A stretch of DNA of 6,213 bases from Actinomycetota bacterium (GTDB lineage Bacteria > Actinomycetota > Humimicrobiia > Humimicrobiales > Humimicrobiaceae). How positions within the stretch are numbered: the stretch's first letter is position 1; every line of letters begins with the position of its first letter. The stretch lies in assembly GCA_018894445.1 (NCBI GenBank), contig JAHIPJ010000094.1, positions 1-6,213 on the forward strand. The letters are read 5' to 3'. A program made the translations under genes and the position numbers. A model generated the notes under the pieces. It was not told the origin of the DNA, did not search any database, and worked only from the letters and a program-made list of their open reading frames with translations. This document shows, in pieces, positions 1 to 6,075 of this stretch.

Positions 1-27
1 CACAGCGGTTTTGGTCTGGCAAAATAA
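1..27 (+). CDS. Possible C-terminal tail of aspartate kinase (partial)
   Basis: Frame 1 from the window edge reads HSGFGLAK and then a TAA stop. Many aspartate kinases end their second ACT domain with a helix of the form (L)H-x-x-F-x-L just before the stop, and this tail fits that pattern. Aspartate kinase makes aspartyl phosphate, the substrate of aspartate-semialdehyde dehydrogenase, whose gene begins 70 bases downstream; lysC-asd adjacency is common. Eight residues cannot prove identity. A competing open frame (2-70, +) reads 22 residues to its own stop, so the true upstream reading frame is unresolved. No gene symbol is assigned. Confidence 0.27.
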   Translation, partial: HSGFGLAK

Positions 28-33
28 TATAAA

Positions 34-60
34 AATAAAAGGCTTATTTCCGGCTTTATT
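34..60 (+). other. Weak imperfect inverted repeat upstream of asd
   Basis: AAAGGC (38-43) can pair with GGCTTT (52-57), apart from one G-G mismatch, around an 8-base loop, with A/T flanks that partly extend the stem. No run of T follows, so this is a poor intrinsic terminator. It may be a weak processing or attenuation structure between an upstream gene and asd, or chance. Confidence 0.2.
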
Positions 61-97
61 AATAGATTAATTAAAATCGCAAAAGTGGTGGGTTGAT

Positions 98-1117
98 ATG
101 AACTCAAAAGAATATAATGTAGCTGTGGCAGGGGTAACCGGAGCGGTGGGAAAGGTGTTCCTATCTATACTGGAAGAGAGGAAATTCCCTGTAAAAAATC
201 TCATTCCCCTTGCCTCCCACCGGTCGTTAGGTAAAAAAGTAATATTTAACGGCGAGGAGCTGGAGGTAAAGGAACTAAAAAAGGATTCCTTCAGTAATGT
301 GGATATTGCACTCTTTTCAGCCGGTGCATCGACTTCCAGGGAATTTGCAAAGCATGCAGTGGATAGCGGCGCTGTGGTCATAGATAACAGCAGCGCATTC
401 AGAATGGAAGAAGATGTGCCTCTGGTAGTTCCTGAGGTAAATAAAGATAAGATATTCGAGCATAATGGTATCATAGCCAATCCCAATTGCTCTACTATTA
501 TTATGGTGGTGGCGCTTAAACCGATTTATGATATTTCGCCGATAAAAAGGATAGTTGTTTCAACCTATCAGTCTGTTTCAGGTGCAGGTGCAAGAGCAAT
601 AGCCGAGCTGGAAAACCAGACAAGAGAAATAATATGTCAGGGCAAAAAGGATATTAAATGTGAGGTTTTTCCGGTTCAGATAGCATTTAATGTTATCCCT
701 CATGTCGATATATTCCTTGATAATGGCTATACAAAAGAAGAAATGAAAATGGTCTATGAGACACGGAAAATTTTTGGTGACAACCGGATACAAGTTTCTG
801 CTACTGCAGTAAGGGTTCCTGTCTTTACTTCTCATTCGGAATCAATAAGTATTGAGACAGAAGAGAAAATAGAGCTGGATGCGGTAAGAGATGCACTGGT
901 AAGAGCGGAAGGGCTGACTTTAAAAGATGATTTTAAGAATTCTGTATATCCTACTACTCTCGATTCCTCGGACCAGGACAATGTCTTCGTGGGCAGATTA
1001 AGAGAGGACATTTCGATAGAAAACGGGATCAGTATGTGGGTAGTCGGTGATCAGCTGAGAAAAGGTGCTGCCCTTAATACGATACAAATTGCCGAGGAAT
1101 TAATAAGTCGTACTTAG
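98..1117 (+). CDS. asd: Aspartate-semialdehyde dehydrogenase
   Basis: This cytosolic enzyme reduces aspartyl-4-phosphate with NADPH to aspartate-4-semialdehyde, the branch point to diaminopimelate/lysine and homoserine (threonine, methionine). The 339-residue length is normal for the family. The N-terminal Rossmann fold opens with the nucleotide loop GVTGAVG (12-18). The catalytic cysteine is Cys131 in NPNCST (128-133). Gln158 lies in the STYQSVSGAGARA segment (155-167). Substrate-binding residues are expected in EEMKM (214-218) and at Arg239, with the general-base His246 in SHSES (245-249). No key residue is missing. The ATG is preceded by GGTGGG (87-92), five bases away, an imperfect but usable ribosome site, and the glycine loop sits at the usual distance from it. 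The gene may be second in a lysC-asd unit, and it converges on mgsA. Confidence 0.96.
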   Translation: MNSKEYNVAVAGVTGAVGKVFLSILEERKFPVKNLIPLASHRSLGKKVIFNGEELEVKELKKDSFSNVDIALFSAGASTSREFAKHAVDSGAVVIDNSSAFRMEEDVPLVVPEVNKDKIFEHNGIIANPNCSTIIMVVALKPIYDISPIKRIVVSTYQSVSGAGARAIAELENQTREIICQGKKDIKCEVFPVQIAFNVIPHVDIFLDNGYTKEEMKMVYETRKIFGDNRIQVSATAVRVPVFTSHSESISIETEEKIELDAVRDALVRAEGLTLKDDFKNSVYPTTLDSSDQDNVFVGRLREDISIENGISMWVVGDQLRKGAALNTIQIAEELISRT

Positions 1118-1139
1118 AAGGTAAATAAAAAAGAGGCAT

Positions 1140-1175
1140 AAAAAATATTTCCAGGATATTATTTTTGTTTTTTCT
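1140..1175. terminator. Putative bidirectional terminator between asd and mgsA
   Basis: AATAT (1144-1148) and ATATT (1156-1160) form a stem around a 7-base loop. The stem is extended on both sides by A-rich/T-rich flanks with one bulged base. On the + strand it is followed by a T-rich stretch (1162-1175), and on the - strand by six Ts (complement of 1139-1144). It therefore could end both convergent transcripts. The right arm overlaps the mgsA stop codon, and the T-rich stretch is also the lysine-rich end of mgsA. The stem is all A/T and so weak. Confidence 0.4.
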
Positions 1176-2502
1176 TTAATATATTAATAGCCCTTAACCT
1201 TTCGATTAATTCCTTCTCAAATCCTCTTTCGGTTGGACTGTAATATTTTCTTGCCAGCAGTTTATCAGGAAGGTGAGTCTGATCCACTACTGCGTCATTA
1301 TAGTCATGAGCATATTTATATCCTTTACCATACCCTATATCCTTCATAAGCCTGGTAGGAGCATTTCTTATATGATATGGAACCGGAAGCGATCCAAACT
1401 CTTCCACATCCGATTTCACCTTGTTATAGGTTGTATAAAGAGAATTGCTTTTTGGAGCCAGGGCAAGGTAAATTACTGCTTCGATTATAGCCAGATATCC
1501 TTCCGGAGGGCCGATAAATTCGAAGCCCTGTTTGGCTGAAATCGCAACCTGCAGTGCATCGGGATCTGCAAGCCCTATATCTTCAGAAGCAAACCTGACC
1601 ATTCTTCTTATAATGTATAAGGGATCTTCACCGCTTTCAAGCATCCTCACTGTCCAGTATACTGCCGCGTCGGGATCGCTGTCCCTTAGGCTCTTATGAA
1701 GAGCCGAAATAAGGTTAAAATGTTCCTCACCGTTTTTATCATAGAGGAGCGCTTTTTTCTGTATTATATTTTCGATTAGATGAGTATCTATTTCCATAGT
1801 TTTTTGCTTGTTTTCTTTAAAGTAAGCGCCTTCTGCAAGCTCCAGAATGTTATAGGCAATTCTTGCATCACCATCTGAGAATCTGGCGATAAAATCAATA
1901 GCCTCGTTACTGAATTTTATATTATATTTTCCCAGCCCACGCTCACTGTCGATTAAAGCCCTTTCGATAAGGGTTTTTATATCTTCGTGCGAGAGTTTAT
2001 ACAGCACAAAAGTCTTGGTTCTAGATAGAAGTGCAGAAATTACTTCGAAAGATGGATTTTCCGTGGTAGCTCCCATTAAGATTATAGTACCATTTTCAAC
2101 AAAAGGCAGAAATGCATCCTGCTGGGCTTTGTTAAAACGGTGAATTTCATCCACAAATAATATGGTTTTTATAGAATGTTCTCTCTTGTTATATCTGGCT
2201 ATTTCCATAACTTCTTTTATCTGTTTTATCCCCGAAGTTACTGCTGAAAAAGATATAAACCTGCTTTTGGTTTTCTCAGCAATAATCTTAGCCAGAGTGG
2301 TTTTTCCGGAACCGGGAGGACCCCAGAATATTATCGAATAAGGCCTGTCGTTTTCAATAATCTCCCTTAAAATTTTACCCTTCCCTACAAGATGCTCCTG
2401 TCCTACGAATTCATCCAGAGTACTGGGCCTCATCCTATCAGCAAGTGGCGCACTGGAAATATCACCCGCATGGTTGGTTTTAAACTGTTCAAATAAAGTC
2501 AT
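1159..2502 (-). CDS. rarA: Replication-associated recombination protein A (RarA/MgsA), AAA+ ATPase
   Basis: RarA/MgsA (formerly YcaJ; eukaryotic WRNIP1/Mgs1) is a clamp-loader-like AAA+ ATPase that acts at stalled replication forks and DNA ends; in E. coli it works with SSB. The 447 residues match the family. The ATPase core shows Walker A GPPGSGKT (61-68), Walker B with DEIH (118-121) followed by RFNKAQQD, sensor 1 in GATTENPSF (144-152), the arginine finger in LLSRT (158-162) and sensor 2 GDAR (211-214). The C-terminal oligomerization half has the typical SALHKSLRDSDPDAAVYW (266-283) and RFASEDIGLADP (303-314) blocks, then GPPEG and PVPYHIRNAPT. The end is lysine-rich (KKKQK). An upstream AGG about ten bases from the ATG is a modest ribosome site. 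It lies 29 bases downstream of yjbQ on the same strand, suggesting co-transcription. All ATPase residues are present. Confidence 0.96.
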   Translation of the reverse strand: MTLFEQFKTNHAGDISSAPLADRMRPSTLDEFVGQEHLVGKGKILREIIENDRPYSIIFWGPPGSGKTTLAKIIAEKTKSRFISFSAVTSGIKQIKEVMEIARYNKREHSIKTILFVDEIHRFNKAQQDAFLPFVENGTIILMGATTENPSFEVISALLSRTKTFVLYKLSHEDIKTLIERALIDSERGLGKYNIKFSNEAIDFIARFSDGDARIAYNILELAEGAYFKENKQKTMEIDTHLIENIIQKKALLYDKNGEEHFNLISALHKSLRDSDPDAAVYWTVRMLESGEDPLYIIRRMVRFASEDIGLADPDALQVAISAKQGFEFIGPPEGYLAIIEAVIYLALAPKSNSLYTTYNKVKSDVEEFGSLPVPYHIRNAPTRLMKDIGYGKGYKYAHDYNDAVVDQTHLPDKLLARKYYSPTERGFEKELIERLRAINILKKKQK

Positions 2503-2531
2503 AGTATATTTACCTGTCTTTTATTTATGTT

Positions 2532-2930
2532 CTAACCTTCAATTAGTTTAATGAAAAGATTCCTGTTCCTGGGGCCATCAAATTCGCAAAAATATATACC
2601 CTGCCAGGTCCCGAGTACCGGTCTGCCCCTATCAATTATTATATTTAAAGATGATCCTACCACTGTGGATTTTATATGAGAATCGGAATTTCCTTCAAGG
2701 TGGGAATAGTTATCGCCAGCACGTATCAGGTCGCTTAGCTTGGAATTAATGTCTAGCTGGACTGTAAAATCAGCATTTTCATTTATGGTAATTCCAGCTG
2801 TGGTATGGGGAACAAATAAACAACATATACCACTATTTACATTATGTCTTGTAATGAGGTTTGTGATCCTCTCTGTAATATCAACCATTTCTACCCTGCT
2901 TGAAGTTTTGATATTAAGAGTTTCGAACAT
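2532..2930 (-). CDS. yjbQ: YjbQ/UPF0047 family protein (secondary thiamine-phosphate synthase-like)
   Basis: This 132-residue protein belongs to the YjbQ/UPF0047 family, small single-domain proteins that form compact trimers. Family members can provide weak thiamine-phosphate synthase activity in E. coli, but their natural role is unsettled. Diagnostic blocks are VPHTTAGITINENAD (40-54), the YSHLEGNSDSHIKS segment (75-88) with His77 and His85 as probable metal or substrate ligands together with His42, and the C-terminal signature LGTWQGIYFCEFDGPRNR (106-123). The protein appears complete, with no added domain. The start ATG has AAAGGA about six to eight bases upstream. The gene is divergent from the adenosine kinase and is followed after 29 bases by mgsA. 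Nothing else related to thiamine is nearby, so the context does not support a dedicated thiamine role. Confidence 0.93.
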   Translation of the reverse strand: MFETLNIKTSSRVEMVDITERITNLITRHNVNSGICCLFVPHTTAGITINENADFTVQLDINSKLSDLIRAGDNYSHLEGNSDSHIKSTVVGSSLNIIIDRGRPVLGTWQGIYFCEFDGPRNRNLFIKLIEG

Positions 2931-2961
2931 CCTTATCCTTTCTGTTATTATGATTATAAGA

Positions 2962-2990
2962 ATTATAGTTAAAAAAGGTATTTTTATAAA
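2962..2990 (-). promoter_or_regulatory. Candidate promoter for yjbQ-mgsA
   Basis: Read on the - strand, a perfect TATAAT -10 box (complement of 2962-2967) lies 17 bases downstream of TTTATA (complement of 2985-2990), which matches TTGACA at four of six positions. The expected start site is about 25 bases before the yjbQ ATG. The surroundings are very A/T-rich, so a chance match is possible; another TATAAT at 2953-2958 has no matching -35. Confidence 0.35.
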
Positions 2991-3018
2991 GTTATGATTA
3001 TTTTTAAGCCAATAATAA

Positions 3019-3047
3019 TTGACATATAATTAATAATTCTATTAAAT
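3019..3047 (+). promoter_or_regulatory. Candidate sigma70-type promoter for the adenosine kinase-mtnP unit
   Basis: A perfect TTGACA -35 box (3019-3024) is followed after exactly 17 bases by TTAAAT (3042-3047), a four-of-six match to TATAAT. It would start transcription near 3054 and give a leader of about 60 bases before the kinase ATG. I see no obvious riboswitch fold in that leader. A second TATAAT (3093-3098) is too close to the start codon and lacks a -35. Confidence 0.5.
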
Positions 3048-3112
3048 GATATCGGAGCGGCAGAAGTCTGATTTATGTAAGTTATTCATTATTATAATAG
3101 ATAGAGGGAATA

Positions 3113-4105
3113 ATGCCGGTAAAGAAATATAATGTTACAGGTATTGGTAATGCTATTGTTGATATCCTGGCTAACGTAGAAGATGATTTTCTCCAGGAAC
3201 ATAATCTCAGGAAAGGGATGATGAGACTTGTTGATGAACTTGAGGTTAAAAGGCTCCATACCTGTATTGATGCAGTAAGGGAAGTTTCAGGAGGTTCAGC
3301 TGCAAATACAATTGCCGGGCTGGCATCTCTGGGTAATTCGGTAGCTTTTATGGGTAAAGTTAGAGACGATCCGCCGGGGGAGTCCTTTGAGAAAGGGCTC
3401 AAGGCGCTTGGAGTGAATTACTGCACTAAAAAAGCAGTGAGTGGGCAGCCAACAGCATGTTGTGTAGTGCTGACTACACCGGATGCACAGAGAACCATGA
3501 ATACCTGCCTGGGTATTTCAGGGTATCTGGGTCCTGAAGATATTGACGAAACTATTATTTCGCAGTCAGAAATTATCTATCTGGAGGGTTATCTCTGGGA
3601 TAGCGATGAAGCTAAAAAAGCGTTTAAAAAGGCAGTAAGAATTGCCGGGGGGACAGGCGGAAGGGTTGCCCTGAGCCTATCAGATTCTTTTTGTGTCAGG
3701 CGTCACCGAGTTGAGTTTTTAGACCTGGTTAAAAATCATATAGATATTCTTTTTGCCAATGAGGAAGAAATTAAATCATTGTTTGAAACCAGCACACTGG
3801 AGAAAGCAATTTCCAGATGCAGGGAAATGAAAAATATCTGTGCAATTACAAGATCAGATAAAGGATCAGTTGTTGTATTTAAGGATAGAATATATATGAT
3901 ATCACCACAAAGAAATATCAATGTAGTCGATACAACCGGTGCCGGAGATCTTTATGCGGCCGGATTTCTACATGGGCTGATTAAAGGTATGGATCTCGAG
4001 TCCTGTGGGAAAATAGGAAGTATAATTGCGGCTGAAGTCATTAGCCATTTTGGCGCCCGCCCGGAGGTATCTCTGATCGAACTGCTAAACGGCAGTGGTA
4101 TTTAA
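3113..4105 (+). CDS. PfkB-family kinase, probable adenosine kinase
   Basis: This is a 330-residue ribokinase/PfkB-fold sugar kinase. It opens with GIGNAIVD (10-17), the substrate-side strand that carries a sugar-binding Asp (Asp17). PfkB signature 1 is GGSAANTIAGLASLG (60-74). Signature 2 is DTTGAGDLYAAGF (273-285), with the anion-hole glycines and catalytic base Asp279. The segments GKVRDD (81-86), TPDAQRTMNT (122-131), YLEGYLWD (156-163), LSLSDSFCV and the end block EVISHFGARPEVSL (308-321) match what I recall of proteins annotated as adenosine kinase in Alphaproteobacteria, so the predicted reaction is adenosine plus ATP to AMP plus ADP. GAGGG stands about five bases before the ATG. mtnP follows after 58 bases, which supports a purine-nucleoside substrate. 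Another nucleoside (inosine, guanosine) or a sugar cannot be excluded. Confidence 0.82.
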   Translation: MPVKKYNVTGIGNAIVDILANVEDDFLQEHNLRKGMMRLVDELEVKRLHTCIDAVREVSGGSAANTIAGLASLGNSVAFMGKVRDDPPGESFEKGLKALGVNYCTKKAVSGQPTACCVVLTTPDAQRTMNTCLGISGYLGPEDIDETIISQSEIIYLEGYLWDSDEAKKAFKKAVRIAGGTGGRVALSLSDSFCVRRHRVEFLDLVKNHIDILFANEEEIKSLFETSTLEKAISRCREMKNICAITRSDKGSVVVFKDRIYMISPQRNINVVDTTGAGDLYAAGFLHGLIKGMDLESCGKIGSIIAAEVISHFGARPEVSLIELLNGSGI

Positions 4106-4163
4106 TCTGGTTTTATATTTATATAATAATGAAATATATTTAAGATTATAGGAAAGGAAAGAT

Positions 4164-4973
4164 ATGACTGGCGATCAAAAAGCTGATATCGGTGTATTTG
4201 GAGGTTCCGGGTTTTACTCGTTTTTGGAAGAAACAGAAGAATATGAAATTGATACTCCCTATGGTAACCCTTCAGATAAAATAGTAATTGGCAGGGTAGG
4301 AGGGAAAAAGGTTGCGTTTATACCCCGGCATGGGAGAAATCATAATTTACCTCCGCATAAAATTAATTACAGGGCAAATATTTATGCAATGAAAAAAATA
4401 GGTGTTAAGTATATTTTTGGTCCTTGTGTCTCAGGAAGTTTGCAGCCGCACATAAAGCCGGGGCAGTTTGTGGTGTGTGACCAATTCGTGGATAGAACCA
4501 GGGGAAGAATTGATACTTTTTACGATGGACCAAAAACCATCCATATGGCTATGGCTGAACCATATTGTCCAAATTTGCGGAAAATTGTAATTGAAAGTGC
4601 TAAAGAGCTTAAGATAGACTGTCATCCCAGAGGTACTATAGTTATTATACAGGGTCCCAGATTCAGCACCAAGTCTGAGAGCAGGTGGTTTGCAAATCAG
4701 GGATGGGAAGTTATAAGCATGACGCAATATCCGGAAGTGTGCCTGGCAAGAGAGCAGGAAATATGTTATGTAAACATTTCCTTAATTACAGATTATGATA
4801 CTGGACTGGAAGGTCATCCTGAAGTCAAGCCGGTAACCATGGGGGAGGTGATAAGAGTCTTTAAAGAGAACAATGAAAAGGTAAAGAGTCTCCTTTTTAA
4901 AGCAATTTCAAAGATTCCAGATAAGAGAGATTGTATTTGTTCTCATGCGTTAAAAGATGCTGCAGTTAGTTAG
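4164..4973 (+). CDS. mtnP: S-methyl-5'-thioadenosine phosphorylase
   Basis: The enzyme cleaves methylthioadenosine (MTA) with phosphate to adenine and 5-methylthioribose-1-phosphate, removing the by-product of polyamine synthesis and other SAM reactions. The 269-residue protein has the phosphate loop GGSG (13-16), the phosphate-binding Arg55-His56 in PRHGRNH (54-60), NYRAN (68-72), QGPRFSTKSE (163-172), the MTQYPE block (186-191; human MTAP has MTTVPE) and DYD (210-212). The aspartates of DYD recognise the 6-amino group, favouring adenine-type substrates over inosine or guanosine. It resembles actinobacterial MTA phosphorylases most. The tail carries a Cys-Ile-Cys pair (257-259), also seen as CxC in an archaeal MTAP II. 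A strong GGAAAGG site (4151-4157) precedes the ATG. No methylthioribose-1-phosphate isomerase gene is in the window. Confidence 0.92.
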   Translation: MTGDQKADIGVFGGSGFYSFLEETEEYEIDTPYGNPSDKIVIGRVGGKKVAFIPRHGRNHNLPPHKINYRANIYAMKKIGVKYIFGPCVSGSLQPHIKPGQFVVCDQFVDRTRGRIDTFYDGPKTIHMAMAEPYCPNLRKIVIESAKELKIDCHPRGTIVIIQGPRFSTKSESRWFANQGWEVISMTQYPEVCLAREQEICYVNISLITDYDTGLEGHPEVKPVTMGEVIRVFKENNEKVKSLLFKAISKIPDKRDCICSHALKDAAVS

Positions 4974-4992
4974 GTAGTAATTTACAAAAGAA

Positions 4993-5021
4993 TTGATTAC
5001 ATGCTGTATAGGTATTATAAA
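4993..5021 (+). promoter_or_regulatory. Candidate promoter for purC
   Basis: TTGATT (4993-4998, four of six to TTGACA) and TATAAA (5016-5021, five of six to TATAAT) are separated by 17 bases, within the 80-base gap after mtnP. The start site would be near 5028, about 25 bases before the purC ATG. This suggests that purC can be expressed independently of the kinase-mtnP unit. No purine-box operator is recognisable. Confidence 0.42.
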
Positions 5022-5053
5022 AGAAGTAAGCATAAAAAATCAGGGAGGATTTT

Positions 5054-5944
5054 ATGAAATTAGTAGGGGATGTAGAAATTGAAAATTTAGAGAAATTAAG
5101 AAGCGGGAAAGTCAGAGAAATGTTTTCTCTGGATGACAGGATTTTAATAGTAACCACTGACAGGATTTCTGCTTTTGACTTTATTTTACCTTCTTTGATT
5201 CCTTTAAAGGGTATAATTTTAAATAAGATATCAGTTTTCTGGTTTAATTATTTAAAGGATGTAATTGATAACCATTTAATTGAGAGTGATGTAGGAAGGT
5301 TTCCAAAATTCTTAAAGAGATATAAAGATACCCTTAGCGGAAGATCGATTATAGTAAAAAAAGTAAAAATCTATCCTATAGAATGTGTTGTACGCGGATA
5401 TATAACAGGTTCCGGCTTGGAGGAATATAAAAAGACCGGTATGATTGGAGATTTGAAATTGCCACGCAACCTTTCCAAATGTGACCGGCTGCCGGAAGCT
5501 ATTTTTACTCCAACCACTAAAGAAGTGTCAGGTCATGATGTGGCTATTACTATAAATAAAGCTAAAAAAATATTTGGTGCTGAAATGATAGAATTTTTAA
5601 AGAAAAAAAGCATAGAGCTTTATATGAAAGCTTCTGAATATGCCATAAGGCAGGGTATAATAATTGCAGATACCAAGTTTGAATTTGGTATAACCGATGA
5701 TAAGATAATACTGGCTGATGAGGCTTTAACCCCGGATTCATCCAGATTCTGGCCTTTGGATGAATATGTGCCTGGAAGAGAACAGAAAAGTTTTGATAAA
5801 CAATATGTAAGAGATTACCTTCTTTCAACGAATTGGGACAGAAGATCCACTCCTCCCGAATTGCCTCACGATGTTGTTGAAAAAACATCTGAAAGATATA
5901 TTGCTGCCTATGAAAAAATAGTCGTGGAAAAATTCAAAGTTTAA
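5054..5944 (+). CDS. purC: Phosphoribosylaminoimidazole-succinocarboxamide synthase (SAICAR synthetase)
   Basis: PurC joins CAIR and L-aspartate using ATP to give SAICAR, an intermediate of de novo IMP synthesis. The ATP-grasp-like fold is clear from SGKVREMF (17-24), TDRISAFDF (35-43), the first family signature PIECVVRGYITGSG (108-121), FTPTTKEVSGHD (151-162), the second signature ADTKFEFG (205-212) and LADEALTPDSSRFW (220-233). At 296 residues it is the long form, as in yeast and some bacteria, rather than the roughly 235-residue E. coli/Bacillus form; the extra length includes the C-terminal SFDKQYVRDYL and TPPELP region. An excellent AGGGAGG site (5042-5048), five bases from the ATG, fixes the start. 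The N-terminal third is noticeably richer in A/T than asd. Other pur genes are absent from the window, so this purC is not in a full pur operon here. Confidence 0.96.
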   Translation: MKLVGDVEIENLEKLRSGKVREMFSLDDRILIVTTDRISAFDFILPSLIPLKGIILNKISVFWFNYLKDVIDNHLIESDVGRFPKFLKRYKDTLSGRSIIVKKVKIYPIECVVRGYITGSGLEEYKKTGMIGDLKLPRNLSKCDRLPEAIFTPTTKEVSGHDVAITINKAKKIFGAEMIEFLKKKSIELYMKASEYAIRQGIIIADTKFEFGITDDKIILADEALTPDSSRFWPLDEYVPGREQKSFDKQYVRDYLLSTNWDRRSTPPELPHDVVEKTSERYIAAYEKIVVEKFKV

Positions 5945-5970
5945 ATCTGGCAATAATGGAAGGTAAAATC

Positions 5971-6011
5971 TAAAATTATTAATGTAGATATTGCACTGGC
6001 AAATAATTTTA
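5971..6011. repeat. Perfect 10-bp inverted repeat downstream of purC
   Basis: TAAAATTATT (5971-5980) is the exact reverse complement of AATAATTTTA (6002-6011), around a 21-base loop. Inside the loop, TGTA (5983-5986) can pair with TGCA (5992-5995), counting one G-U pair, to make an inner hairpin. Position after the purC stop and before a converging gene suggests a transcript-end or mRNA-stabilising structure. There is no T-run after the right arm and the outer stem is all A/T, so it is not a standard intrinsic terminator. Confidence 0.45.
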
Positions 6012-6075
6012 ATGCTGGCTCGTTAAATGTAGAGATTTCCATTTCTATTTATATTAAATAATATTCACTTAGATT

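Noticed and set aside
67..486. 139-codon open frame on the - strand opposite asd
   Set aside because: Its translation is rich in Ser, Thr and Phe with no recognisable motif, and it lies fully antisense to the strongly supported asd gene, apart from the short leader. It is a shadow frame.
3093..3098. Perfect TATAAT just before the kinase gene
   Set aside because: No -35 box lies 16-18 bases upstream (the sequence there is GATTTA), and transcription would begin at or within the ribosome site.
4106..4163. Possible terminator between the kinase and mtnP
   Set aside because: The gap is A/T-rich but I found no GC-containing stem followed by a T-run, so read-through is more likely.
5562..5888. 108-codon open frame on the - strand opposite purC
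   Set aside because: It is antisense to conserved purC motifs, has low-complexity His/Gln/Phe-rich translation and no ribosome site of note.
5947..6007. Near-repeats CTGGCAATAAT (5947) and CTGGCAAATAAT (5996), with a similar CTGGCAAAATAAT at 16-28
   Set aside because: The copies are short, differ in the number of As, and are irregularly placed; one may lie in a coding tail. Chance in A/T-rich sequence is the simpler explanation.
6051..6064. ATATT-AAAT-AATAT mini hairpin downstream of the leftward partial gene
   Set aside because: Only five A/T pairs with no T-tract on the - strand side; too weak to call a terminator.
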